Assembly (NCBI GenBank): GCA_033816765.1
Contig: CM066294.1
Span: 2,976,001-3,040,000 of the forward strand
DNA: 64,000 nucleotides
Source: Nothopassalora personata
Lineage: Eukaryota; Ascomycota; Dothideomycetes; Mycosphaerellales; Mycosphaerellaceae
Direction: 5' to 3'
How positions within the stretch are numbered: the first letter of the stretch is position 1; every line of letters begins with the position of its first letter. The notes under the pieces are model-generated. The model was given only the letters and a program-made list of their open reading frames with translations. It did no database searches and was not told where the DNA came from. A program made the translations under genes and the position numbers. This document shows positions 45,501 to 56,300 of the stretch, piece after piece.

Positions 45501-47400
45501 TAAAAGGTGGTTTCTTTCCTTTAACGAGATTAATTGCATACTTAACCCCGTCGGGCATCTTACGCTTTGCCTACTTATTAGGTACGTATATATCTCGGAA
45601 GTCTACAAATTCTTTAGGCTACGAGGGGCCCTCTCCTTTAGGTACTGCTATAGTAATAGCCTAAACACTTATCGCATAAACCTACTTTAAGCTCTCGAGA
45701 TCCTTAAGGAACTCGCGTGCGTTACGCTACTAAACCGTAGGCGTCTCTATACCGTAGTACTACTAGTTATCCTTATCGGCCTTTACTATCCGATTACGAT
45801 GCCGCTAGGGTCTACCTAAAATTACCAATAGCCTACCTATAGGCACCGCGTAGTAGATAGCGTCACTTACGCGCTCTACTCCCGCGTTATTAGCGAGTCG
45901 TAGCCGAACCGTAAAGGCGCCGTAGCAATACCCTAGGTTATGCGTATACGACTCTAACTTTAGTAGCCTTGCCCTATTAATGGGTTATATTTAATGTCGG
46001 AGTATATACTTATACGACACTAGGCTAAGATCCGTATAGTTATCTAGGAGAAACGTAGCCTCGCGAAAGCCCTTACGAGTCTCGACTACGCCTCGTAAGT
46101 GACGCGCTAGACACGTATCTACTCGCCTTAAGGGGTCAACTTTAGGAAAACTCGGACTTAGGAGCGACCTACTTATAGTCCTCTACCTTTTCCCTAGTCG
46201 CTACGATAGACACACATCTACTCGCCTTAAGGGGTCGACTTTAGGAAAACTCGGACTTAGGAGCGACCTACTTCTAGTCCTCTACCTTTTCCCTAGTCGC
46301 TACCCTTCTTAGTTAGAGCCTTCGTAGCGTCTACCCTACGAACCGCTTACGCGCTACGGTCCTTCTATAGGTGCCTATTCGGGCAATCCGTCTTAATATA
46401 ACCCTTCTTATAGCATCTATAGTACTCCGCTTTAGTCCTATCGAAGGTTATAGACGATCCGCCGGCGTCCCGCTAGTGACTCGTACCCGGGTCGCGCGAC
46501 GCCTAACTATACTTCTACTACTTCGAGCTACGATCGCTTCGCCCTTAGTCGCCCTTAGTCTCTCGCCTACGGCGACTATACTACCCGCGGTCGTGCCCTC
46601 CGCTACTACGCTCCGTGCTTTCAATGCGCGAAGCTAGGATTACTAGTTCCTCTCTAGTTGTTAGGATGTTATAAAACTTAACGATTACGGACCGTAGGCT
46701 AGGCGTAAGCTTAGCGAGTATATGTCGCACGCGTTACGCCTCCGTATAGTCTCCTAACTAATCCTCTATAACATCTAGCTTAGTCGTAAACTAACGTACT
46801 ATCTAGTTATCCTTCTGTTTCACCGCCTTATACTCTAACATTACGTTAAGTACGCGGTTTATAGGATTACCGCATACGTCTCGACAGAACTCCTTAAAGT
46901 CCTAGTATATATACCCTTTAAGGTTAAGGACGCTATAGTTAGCGTACTATCGCTTACTTACCTCTCCGCTTAGGTACATAACCCTATATAGGACCTTTAA
47001 CTCGTTCGTCGCACACGTACCGCCTAAGAGGGTAAAGATAAGAGAGAGCTCCCTTAGGAATACCCGTGCTTCTTAATCGAGTCCCCTCTAAAAGGCGTAG
47101 GTTCTTTAAGACGCAAACGTGTCGTATACGATGCGACCGCGCCTCGAGCTACGATATTATCGTTAGTTACTATAGATAGAGGAGGGGGAGGGGGAGTAGG
47201 GGATAGTTCTCTGCCGGATTCGCCCTAAGGGTCCGCCGGCGGCACGCTTGCGTCCCGTAAGATCTCTAACTGTTTAATCTCCCTCTATATCTCCTTCTCC
47301 TTAACCTCTACCCGAAGGGCATCCCTCCTTACGACTAAGGCTACACGCCTCGCTTGTTACTAGGCCCTAGGGCTTAGGGGAGCCGTAGGCGTAGCGCTAC
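42536..47400 (-). pseudogene. Gypsy-1 gag-pol with C-terminal chromodomain, degenerate
   Basis: Read on the minus strand. A gag zinc knuckle lies at about 46370-46440 (CYRC-x4-H-x4-C type, with Cys/His to Tyr changes). The reverse-transcriptase catalytic YLDD is at 45043-45054 (VVYLDDILIYS). The integrase core strand AILVIVDRY is at about 43505-43545. A chromodomain lies at about 42539-42718 with YLV.WKD.LEEYNS.EP, ending in a TGA at 42536-42538. Many internal TAG/TAA make it inactive. The gag start is not precisely placed. Confidence 0.85.
46108..46305 (-). repeat. 99-bp tandem duplication inside Gypsy-1
   Basis: 46108-46206 and 46207-46305 are near-identical, 99 bp (33 codons) apart, between zinc knuckle and protease. 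It keeps the frame. Confidence 0.9.
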
Positions 47401-47459
47401 TATCGTCGCGTTCGGACTCTATAGCGTATATAGATTATAACGAAGAGAAGAATTAGAAC

Positions 47460-47656
47460 TGTTAAAGGGATGTCGCAATGTATAGCACGCCTACGACCTA
47501 CTAGTCGTAGATGAACTAATTCTTGCCTTTTGTTTAAGACGCATCGCACGTCGTAAGGTGTACTTATGCGTGTTACGTGCGGCTTAGTAGCCGGTCGCGA
47601 CCGTATGTTACATGTAAGGCTACATATAGGGGTTAGCTACTAGGCTGCCCCTTACA
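47460..47656 (-). repeat. Gypsy-1 5' LTR
   Basis: 197 bp, TGTTAAAG...CTTACA, followed by the ctaag target duplication. Confidence 0.93.
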
Positions 47657-47773
47657 CTAAGGGTAGGAAACTACTTATAGGAAAATAGGTCCTATACTAT
47701 AAGTATCTTCCTAATAGGTCTATTAAGAAGCGTAGAGCTAGATAGGTAGTAAAGGGGTTTACTTAAAAGTAAG
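47657..47773 (+). mobile_element. Copia fragment between the two Gypsy insertions
   Basis: 117 bp of Copia reverse transcriptase (GRKLLIGK...RRARQVVKGFT, with TAG for Gln or Trp), ending in the gtaag target site used by Gypsy-2. Confidence 0.85.
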
Positions 47774-48182
47774 TGTTATTATCTCGTTCTAGGGCTAGTC
47801 TTAAAAGAGAGATAAGTTAAGTCACGTAGCGGTATTATTCTTTAGAGAGGCTGAAGTAAGCTAAGCGAAGATGAATAATAGGAATAAGAGTTATATTCCA
47901 ATTAGTAAGATAGTAACATAAGTTAAACGCATTAGAACTATAAGGGTTTCTAGCGTTCCTAAATATAAAGGAGATAGAGCGTTTACTCTCCGTGCTCTCT
48001 ATGCTCTCTATACTCTCTCGAGATTACCGAGATTAACGAGATTAAGGAGATCACTTCAGTTACTCTCTCGGTTCCTTAGTTTTATTCCTACGGGTAAGAG
48101 AGCACTTCTCGGGCGGAAGCGCCTACTAATTATAGAGGTCTAATTAGTTAGCTTCCTTTAGCCCTAGATTAGAACCGTAACA
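47774..48182 (-). repeat. Gypsy-2 3' LTR
   Basis: 409 bp, TG...CA ends; contains short internal repeats of gagatta near 48013-48049. Confidence 0.93.
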
Positions 48183-48257
48183 CTATCCCCCTTTTAGCCT
48201 AGCTCTATCCTAGAGCTTTATAAGTTATGTTATACTTCCTTTTCGTGTCTCGTAACG

Positions 48258-48821
48258 ATGTCTTCTTCCTCCTAATCTAAATCTACCGTTCGCCGTAAGA
48301 AGAAAGCCTAGTAGATCTTTCGTAACGGCGATACCGCGATGCGTCCGTGTAATTCTTATTAAAAGGAGGGCCGTGTATGTAAGGTGCATATCTCATCTAG
48401 TCGCTATTCCGAGTGCTAGTAGCGGAATCTAAAGAGTTACAATGCGAGGGTAACTAAGGGCGAGTAGAAGCGCTTATCGCTTTAGTAGAAGAAATTGTTA
48501 TAGGAACTAGATACCGCGAAGAGGATTCTTAGTAAAAGGTAGGATACCTTAATAGAAGCGTATATAAAGGAAATGCGCCTTCGTAAGCAATTAGATGCGG
48601 TTAATTAGAAGGTTGCGGAGGGTCGTTCGTTAGAAGATCGGTTATTACTAGACGAGGATCTAGGGGCGTAGGAGTACGCTATAGTAGACGCGGATCCTAG
48701 TGCTCCTAATCTGTCCTTATCTCCTTAGACCTAGAGTACTATCGAAGGTCTTCCGGACGACTTCTAGCTTTCTCCCTCTAGCGAGACGGTGCCGTCGGTA
48801 GCTTAGCCGTCTCCTTCGTAA
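48258..48821 (+). pseudogene. antisense accessory gene of Gypsy-2: Cys-rich coiled-coil protein
   Basis: A plus-strand frame of 188 codons from ATG 48258 with about 18 TAG/TAA at likely Gln or Trp positions. Features in order are a Ser-rich start, a basic patch (STVRRKKKA), and a cysteine region with C-N-S-Y and GRVCKVHISS..., then S-E-C (Cys to Tyr changes by RIP). A long charged coiled coil follows (KLL.ELDTAKRILSKR and IKEMRLRKQLDAVN), then a Ser/Pro-rich acidic tail. It resembles abundant fungal proteins of unknown function with a Cys block followed by a coiled coil. It ends 130 bp before the convergent pol terminus. It is unrelated in sequence to the antisense gene of Gypsy-1 but has the same position and orientation. 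Confidence 0.7.
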
Positions 48822-48861
48822 GGGTATTTATTTATAAGTTGTGTCCCTATTCTTATTAATC

Positions 48862-48935
48862 GGCTAGGTAGCTTAGTAGTAGAGCGTAAGCTATCTACAC
48901 TCTTAAGGTCGTAGGTTCGATTCCTACTCTAGTCG
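48862..48935 (+). tRNA. tRNA-like sequence (probable tRNA pseudogene) inside Gypsy-2
   Basis: A 7-bp acceptor stem (48862-48868 with 48928-48934, two G-U pairs), D stem gctt/gagc, and a perfect T arm (gtagg ttcgatt cctac). The B box ggttcgattcc is intact and the A box tagcttagtagt is off by one base. The anticodon arm is about 2 nt too long with only four paired bases, so the anticodon is uncertain. It lies in the gap between the ends of the antisense gene and pol. Confidence 0.6.
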
Positions 48936-48950
48936 TCCGTTTACTTAAAA

Positions 48951-51900
48951 GTTACTATGTCTTATAGTGTAGTTACTTCTAAGTAAGCGCCGTTTTAATA
49001 CTCCCGAATCTTCTACTAACAGTTTCGTAGGTTTTCTTTTAGTTCCTAGGTATTTTCTAATTCGTCGTATCCCTTCCATTTAATAAGGTATCGCTAACCC
49101 TTTTTATCTAGGATTTTTTCGACTTTAAATTCGTTTTCTACTTCCGGCTCGAAATGGAAGCTCTCTTAGTAAGGTGTTCTAGCGTCTACGGGTTCTAGCT
49201 TAGAGATATAGAAGACTAGGTGGATTTTTGCGTTAGGTAGTAGTCGTAGTCGATAGTTAACTAGTCCTACAACTTTGTCGATTAAAAATGGTCCGACCTT
49301 AACGTAATCCAGTTTCTTAGTCTATCTTCTTATTCTTAAGTTTTTTGTAAGGAGACCGTATACTGCACGGCTGGAACCAAGAGAGGCCGAGGGGGGGACG
49401 ACAGCGAGGCCACTGCGACCGAGGAGCTACACTCGAGACCGGAGAACGCGACTGGATTGAAACAGAGGCAACGGGTGTTTCTTGGGATTTTGCTCGGTGC
49501 GTACGGGTACGGCCGGCTTGGCTTTTTAAAACAAGAACGAGACACGGGCGCAAAACTTGTCTCGCCCGGGGCAAGGCGACAAACCGCAATTCTCGACAAG
49601 ACACGACTACCGGGTACGCGCGTACTACGCCGCAATATATTCGATTTACGGTTCGAATAGCGAGCGTTGCTCGCATCTTTTAAGGAGTTTTTACGTCCGG
49701 GGTACGACGGGGCTTTTCTCCTTCTCTCAAATTTTGGTCTCGTTCTCGAGACCCGTGTTGCATAGTCTTTGACTCAAATAGCACGTTAATGGAATAATCA
49801 ATCAATACCGTTATTAAGACAGTTTTCGTTATACATCTTCGATCGCCTTACGTGTTTCTTTATGCACTTCCTTAAGAGTATCCGTCGTCACGATTACTCT
49901 CTCGGCCTATAGATAGGATCTAGGTGTTCCGAATAGGTTAGGATCTTTACTAAAGTTCGTATAAAATAGCGTCGTTAAAGTTGTCTCCGATTTGTGGTTA
50001 TTTAGTGCAATCTACGCTATTAGCAGTAATGAAACCCAGTTGTCTTATGCATAGTTAATGTAGTGTCGTAGGTATTGTTCTAGCGTTTAATTTATCCTTT
50101 CGGTTTGTCCGTCTATCTCCGGATAATATGCTATTAATAGCTTATGTTTAATTCCGATCGTTCCTATAAGCGTCTTCTAGTAGTTTAATGTAAATAGCTT
50201 GTCTCTATCCGTTATAAACGCTTAAGGGAATCCGTAGTATCGGATAAGTCTATCTAGTACGAGGTATCCGAGCTACTCTACATTATACGTTTCTAATGTA
50301 GGAATGAAGTGTGCGTATTTCGTAAGTCTATTAACCATAACTAGTATTATGTTATATGGTTGTTTCGTAACTTAATCTCTTAACGGTAGGAGTTTCGTAA
50401 TAAAGTCTATTATAACTTCGTCCCATGGTTTCGTCGGTAGTGTCCTAAACTGTAGGTAACCGTATTTTACATGTCTCGTAGCCTTGTTTCGTTAGTAGTG
50501 TACGCATTGTTTAATGTAGCGTAACACCTTAAGTCTTATCTATGGAAATGAGAAACTACGCTATATTAGGTCTATAGTTTTTAAAGTTCTAGGGTGTCTA
50601 TAAGTTAGTCCGTCGTGATGTTATTAAATGCATTCTTCTTCTCGATCCTTCGGTACTTAGTATTTCCCTTGCGATATAGGGAACTGTTCGTCCTTATCGC
50701 CTAGTATCCGTACGATGTTATTAAATTCTCTCGTGTTTGCACTAAGACTTCCGTCGGGGTTTGTCTTTAATATCTTATGTTACACTAGTTCTTTTCCTTC
50801 TATATAGTCGCTTCTTTGGCTTAGCGCGTCGGCGCGGCTATTCTCTCTTCCTAGAGTATATTTAATTTCGAACTTATACTATCCTAGCAGCTCCGACTAG
50901 CGGGCTTACCTTCGGGTAAGTTCTTTCGTCGTTATAAAGTACGTAAGATTCTTATAGTTAGAAAGAATCGTTAACTTCGGTAGGCCCTCGACATATACTC
51001 TCTAATGTTGTATAGTAGCAATAATAGCTAGAAGCTCTTTATTATAGATGTCGTAGTTCTATTCCGCTATAGTCATTTTCCGGGAGTAATAGGCTACTAG
51101 GTGTCTCTACCTATTATGTGTCTATGTTAAATACGCGCCTATTGCTATATTAGACGTATCGGTCTCGATGTAGACTTCCTTACTACTATCGAATAGTCGA
51201 AGCGTAGGGGCTAAAGCGCATTATTCCTTAAGTTTCTTAAATGCTTCAATCTGTTCTTTTCCCCATTTCTAAGTAACGTCCTTTCTTATAAGCATCGTTA
51301 TTAGTGCTACTGTCTTTAAGTAGTCCTTAATGAATTTCCGGTTATAGTTCGCTAGTCTAAGGAATGATTGTACGTCCTTAACTGTTTTCGGTTCTAGCTA
51401 TTCTCTAATTAACTATGTCTTCGTAGGGTCGATCGTTATCCCTATAGTACTAATAATAAAGCCTAGGAATTTAACTTCTTTCTTATAGAATTCGCATTTC
51501 TCGGGTACCGTCTTGAATCCTAATTGCGTAAGTCGTTCGAAGACGTCCTAGACTTGTCTTATGTGTTTCTATAGGGATCCTTTCGTGTAGACTAGTATGT
51601 CGTCTATGTAGGCGATAACGTATACGTTGAGTAGGTCTCTAAGTGTTTCGTTAACAAGGTCCTAGTAGGATGCGGGTACGTTAGTTAATCCTATTAGTAT
51701 AACTAAGAATTCGTAGAGTCCGTATCTTATTGTAAAAGCGGTTTTCTATTCTTCTCCTTCTACTATCCGTATAGCGTAGAAGGCATCTCGTAGCTTAATC
51801 TTCGTATACTAGTCCGATCCGGTTAATCTATCTTATGCTTCTTCGATGTTAGGTAGCGGGTATCGGTTCTTAATCGTAATCTCGTTTAACTTCCTATAGT

Positions 51901-54836
51901 CTTATACGAGTCGTAACTTCCCGTTTGCTTTTAGAACGAACATACATAGAGTTCCTACACTTAAGGTGGATCTTCTTATCTATCCTTTAGCTAGCTTCTC
52001 CTTTAGCCATTCTCGTAGGGTCTGTAGCTCTTTCTTAGACATTTAATATAGGGGTCCCTATAGAGGCTCTTTCCCTAGCTAAATGTTAATCTTTTAATCC
52101 TATAGGCGGTACTTAGGTAAGGCGGTTTTGCCTCTTTCCTCTTTAAAGAGTCGCGACCACTTACGATACTCCTTAGGAATACTTAACTCTAAGATGTTAG
52201 TATTCTTCGATAGTACGTTACTTCTATCACTTCTAGTAACTTCGTAACCCGGCGGCCCTACGCTAGTGTCTATCCCGGTCGAAGGTAGTTCTTCTATCCT
52301 TCTATTCGGCGTAAGCTATATCTCGTTTAGCTGTTTCCTTGCCTTATCTACTAGTGAACGCTACTACTACGTAGGCTAAATGTCGATAACGCAATCGCAT
52401 TCCCTAAATGTAAGTACTCCTCTTCTCTAGTCGATTACTAGATTGTACTTTCTTAACTAAGGCATGCCTAATACTATGTTATAACTAGCTATATTAGTAA
52501 CATCTAAGGTAATATTCTCGTAGTGCTATTAGATAGCTAGTAGTAATGGTATCGTCTCCTATTCTACGCTAGGTAACGATAATCCGTTTACCGCGATTAA
52601 CTCGTAACCCTATTTCTTCTTTAGGGTAGCTAACCCGTTTCTTCTTATAAAAGACTCGGAGATAAAGTTCCCCGCTACTCCTAAGTCGATCATAACACTA
52701 GTCTTGTGTCCGTTAACGATTGCTTATGTCTAGAAAACTATGTTTAATGTCGATACGTGAGCCTAAGTATTATATAACTCCCTCCGGTCGCTCATTCCTA
52801 GGGAGCTAATCCTTTTCCCGAATAGTATGTAGTTCGCTATACTTCGTACCTAGAGGCTTCGGCTAGAACCTATAGCTCGTTACCCTATGTCTACACTTGT
52901 AGTCTATTACGTTCCTAGATCTTCTACGTTTCTAAGTAGAGTGCGCGTGCGTGCTACACTATGTTACGTAATTTATTCGATATAAATGTTCCTAACGGTG
53001 TAAGATATCCGGTTCCTATTATTCGGCTTCCTATCGGTAGTCGTTCTATAACGGTAGTTACTAGATTCTCGGTTGTTTCTACAAGTAGGTATCCCTAGGC
53101 TATACCTCGTAGGGTGTCGAGTGTCTTATTAAACTTAATGGAATGTAGCCTCCTTCGTCCACCTATCTTAGGTAGGAATTCCTCGTGCCTTCTTTATAGG
53201 TAGATGATTATGTCGTACAGTTTTTTAGGTGCATCTACCGTAAAGGTAAGTTGTTCGTTATCGTCGTTAGTGTCGCTCTCTTCTCCTTCGGAGGAATCTT
53301 CTTCGCTTAATTCTTCCGGATCCTATTCTTCCTCGATAGTATCTAGCCCGGTGGTTTCTTAACTTTCTTCCTATAGTTCTAGTAACTATGATCCGTTCTA
53401 TCCTAGGTCCTGATTTTCTTTATCGCTTCTATCTTCGTTAAAGTAGGATTTATCGATGTCCACTTCTCAGAGCGTAGCGTCTTGCCTATACGTCGCTCCT
53501 AGGGTTCCTCGTAGTTGCTAAGGCTAATACCCTACGCCTAACTTCGCGGCGTAGTGGATTTAACACGAGTCTTAGTAATAGAATCGCTAATAAAGGCTTC
53601 TATAACCATTTCGAGACTTAGATTCGGTCTCGTAGTCGACTCTTCGTGTTATTATGTTAAACTGTCGTAGTTGGTTCTTCGCATTAAATAGAATAACTAC
53701 CATTTACTACCTATAGTATCCTCCTCGTCCTTCTAAGGGGTCTAGGAGAGGCGTCGTGCTTCTATTACTAGCTCTCTCCTCTACTCTCCGAGTATAGTCG
53801 GTATCTCCTCGAGATCTAACGCTGCTCTTAGATTTACTAGTTCGGGGTTGCATTATATTAAACTACTCGCGGCGTACTATATTCTTACCGCGGCAATCCC
53901 GCGCTATGTAACCTTCCTTACTATAGGCATAGTATGTGAGTTTTCCTTTTCCTTTAAAGGGCTTCTTTCCGTGGCCCCTACTCTTGTCGATCCTCCGTCC
54001 TCGTTAGGTAACGTCCAGTTCTATTGGCTGTAGTCTATAGTAGGGTTAGCTTTGTCGTAAGAATTCTCCCTTCGTAACGTATCCTCCTAAGGGTCTACGG
54101 TCCGGAGCGTATCCTACTATTCCTCCTACTTTAGAGTCGTATTTCTTCTCCTAGTGTCGTTCCTAGAGCTAGTTATCGATGTTAATCGACGCTTTCATTA
54201 GCTCTTCGAGGTTAGTAATCTATCCTCCGTGTCTTATCAACTCGTCCTTAACGGAGTCCTTAAGTCTACGTCGGAACATAGTTATTAACGCCGTCTAGTC
54301 CTATCTAGTGATTTGTCCGTATTCTTCGAATTTGGCGGCATACTCTAAAGTAGACGTCTTCTGCTTTAGGTATTGAATGATTCGTATAGCCTATTAGACT
54401 TCGTTCGAGGTTCTAAAGATTAATTTCATCTTCTCTTTAAAAAGGGTGTAGCTCCTAAACATTCTAGTAGGGTCTAATCGTCCTATACCTTTAAGGTATT
54501 CCTTAAGGTAAGGTTTGATCCAGTTCTACGCGCTTCCACGAAGGTACGTAATAGCGAAGATAGTTCTTTTATCGGCATCGACTAGGTTAAACATAAGGTA
54601 TATATCCATCTAATTGATCTAGTCGTCGAACTTAGCCCTGTCTCTATAGAAGAGGTCTAGCTTAGTAGCCTTAACGTCGTTCTTCCTTAGAGTAGGCTCG
54701 TTATCGTCATTAGACTTATCGTCCTTCGTAGTAGTAGTCTATTGTAGTAGCGTACGGCGGATGCTTCCTACTTCGCTAGGGGCGGGTGTTCCCCTACTAG
54801 CTACTTAAGTAGCGCTTATCCTAAGGGCGTTTAAAG
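48951..54836 (-). pseudogene. Gypsy-2 gag-pol with chromodomain, degenerate and interrupted
   Basis: Minus strand. A gag zinc knuckle lies at about 53893-53935 (C-x2-C-x4-H-x4-C pattern with Tyr for Cys/His). Reverse transcriptase with AYIDDILVY is at about 51597-51625. RNase H and integrase lie to the left, and a chromodomain at about 48995-49155 (EFKVEKILDKKG, YLIKWKGYDELENT). Interrupted by the 450-bp segment at 49357-49806, between integrase and chromodomain. Confidence 0.82.
49357..49806. mobile_element. 5'-truncated copy of element E (segment X) in Gypsy-2
   Basis: 450 bp with normal CpA/TpG frequency inside heavily mutated Gypsy-2. It equals the right-hand part of element E (55851-56300) and ends in the same aatcaatcaat tail. 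A possible 5-bp duplication, accgt, flanks it. No credible protein. Confidence 0.8.
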
Positions 54837-55245
54837 TGTTATTATCTCGTTCTAGGGCTAGTCTTAAAAGAGAGATAAGTCAAGTTACGTGGCGGTATTA
54901 TTCTTTAGAGAGGCTAAAGTAAGCTAAGCGAAGATAAATGATAGGAATAAGAGTTATATTCCAATTAGTAAGATAGTAACATAAGTTAAACGCATTAGAA
55001 CTATAAGGGTTTCTAGCGTTCCTAAATACAAAGGAGATAGAGCGTTTGCTCTCCGTGCTCTCTATGCTCTCTATGCTCTCTCGAGATTACCGAGATTAAC
55101 GAGATTAAGGAGATTACTTTAGTTGCTCTCTCGGTTCCTTAGTTTTATTCCTACGGGTGAGAGAGCACTTCTCGGGCGGAAGCGCCCACCAATTGTGGAG
55201 GTCTAATTAGTTAGCTTCCTTTAGCCCTAGATTAGAACCGTAATA
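54837..55245 (-). repeat. Gypsy-2 5' LTR
   Basis: 409 bp, partner of 47774-48182; its end is taata where the partner has taaca, a C to T change. Followed by gtaag. Confidence 0.93.
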
Positions 55246-55539
55246 GTAAGGGACAGACTATATTAAAACCTTTGCTCTAACCCTAAGGCTACTAACAAGT
55301 AGGATTCTCCTAGCCCTATGCATAGTTCTTAGCTAGAAGAGGAGACAGATTAATATTAAAATAGCATTCATGAACCCTAACATCGATAGACCTTTATACA
55401 TTAAACTACTAGAAGGGGTAGAACTTATTAAGAAAGATCTATCTAATAAAGTCCTAGAAATTAAGAAGGGACTATATAGATTGAAATAAGCTGCAAACCT
55501 CTAGTACTATAATGCTAAGGAAGCTCTAGAAGAATTAGG
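55246..55539 (+). mobile_element. Copia reverse-transcriptase fragment
   Basis: Continues Copia after Gypsy-2: GLYRLKQAANL and NAKEALEELG, ending in the tctagaagaattagg target sequence of element E. Confidence 0.85.
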
Positions 55540-56300
55540 TCGTCCTATAGAGAGCGCCTTCACGCGGCGGACGACGTAAGTATCTTCGTTACGACGAAGA
55601 GAAACTAAGACTCTCTCTCTCGAAAAATACAAGCCTACTCGACTCGAAACAAGAAAAGACAGGTCGGACGAACCGAACGAACGAGATACGCTCAAAATCT
55701 ACAAACAAGAACCCCGGAACTGCGAGAAGGGAAAGCGACGTACATAGCGTACACGTCGCTCGAACAACGAAGGCGCTGTCTACCTGTCGTCCCGGCAAAC
55801 CACGTAAACTGCCGGCTGGAACCAAGAGAGGCGTTTAGGGGCGCAAACCACGTATACTGCACGGCTGGAACCAAGAGAGGCCGAGGGGGGGACGACAGCG
55901 AGGCCACTGCGACCGAGGAGCTACACTCGAGACCGGAGAACGCGACTGGATTGAAACAGAGGCAACGGGTGTTTCTTGGGATTTTGCTCGGTGCGTACGG
56001 GTACGGCCGGCTTGGCTTTTTAAAACAAGAACGAGACACGGGCGCAAAACTTGTCTCGCCCGGGGCAAGGCGACAAACCGCAATTCTCGACAAGACACGA
56101 CTACCGGGTACGCGCGTACTACGCCGCAATATATTCGATTTACGGTTCGAATAGCGAGCGTTGCTCGCATCTTTTAAGGAGTTTTTACGTCCGGGGTACG
56201 ACGGGGCTTTTCTCCTTCTCTCAAATTTTGGTCTCGTTCTCGAGACCCGTGTTGCATAGTCTTTGACTCAAATAGCACGTTAATGGAATAATCAATCAAT
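55540..56300. mobile_element. element E: unmutated 761-bp insertion, non-LTR-like
   Basis: GC-rich, CpA-containing DNA with no RIP, starting tcgtcctatag and ending ggaataatcaatcaat. The sequence tctagaagaattagg at its left edge (55525-55539) recurs directly after the last E copy (62795-62809), a 14-15-bp target duplication. Such length and a short simple-repeat tail fit target-primed reverse transcription (LINE 3' end or SINE). An imperfect 48-49-bp direct repeat (caaaccacgta...ggctggaacc) lies at 55795-55881. Short minus-strand frames are present but no recognisable domain. Confidence 0.75.

Larger units (their letters stand above)
40963..47656 (-). mobile_element. Gypsy-1: chromodomain Gypsy (chromovirus) retrotransposon, RIP-mutated
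   Basis: A complete element of 6,694 bp with 197-bp LTRs (40963-41159 and 47460-47656) starting TGTTAAAG and ending CTTACA. It is flanked by a perfect 5-bp target duplication ctaag (40958-40962, 47657-47661). The polypurine tract lies beside the left LTR, so the element reads on the minus strand. Order from right to left is gag with a zinc knuckle, protease, reverse transcriptase, RNase H, integrase and chromodomain. An additional plus-strand gene sits between pol and the 3' LTR. Inserted into Copia. Confidence 0.93.
47774..55245 (-). mobile_element. Gypsy-2: chromodomain Gypsy retrotransposon, RIP-mutated, carrying a younger insertion
   Basis: 409-bp LTRs (47774-48182 and 54837-55245) beginning TGTTATTAT, with a perfect 5-bp target duplication gtaag (47769-47773, 55246-55250). 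A polypurine tract beside the left LTR (complement of ctatcccccttttag) fixes minus orientation. Length is 7,472 bp including a 450-bp unmutated insertion at 49357-49806, so about 7.0 kb originally. It contains gag-pol with chromodomain, an extra antisense gene and a tRNA-like sequence. LTR differences are all transitions. Confidence 0.93.
49357..55850. repeat. tandem duplication, unit A (6,494 bp)
   Basis: Runs from the start of segment X to the start of the next X: segment X, the rest of Gypsy-2 (49807-55245), Copia fragment 55246-55539, and the left part of E (55540-55850). It is repeated as unit B at an offset of 6,494 bp at every landmark compared. Confidence 0.95.

Noticed and set aside
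49317..49676. Minus-strand frames of 67-159 codons in segment X/E as genes
   Set aside because: Several overlapping frames arise from GC-rich DNA, none with a domain. They are truncated in the X copy and change with a single base insertion in the third copy.
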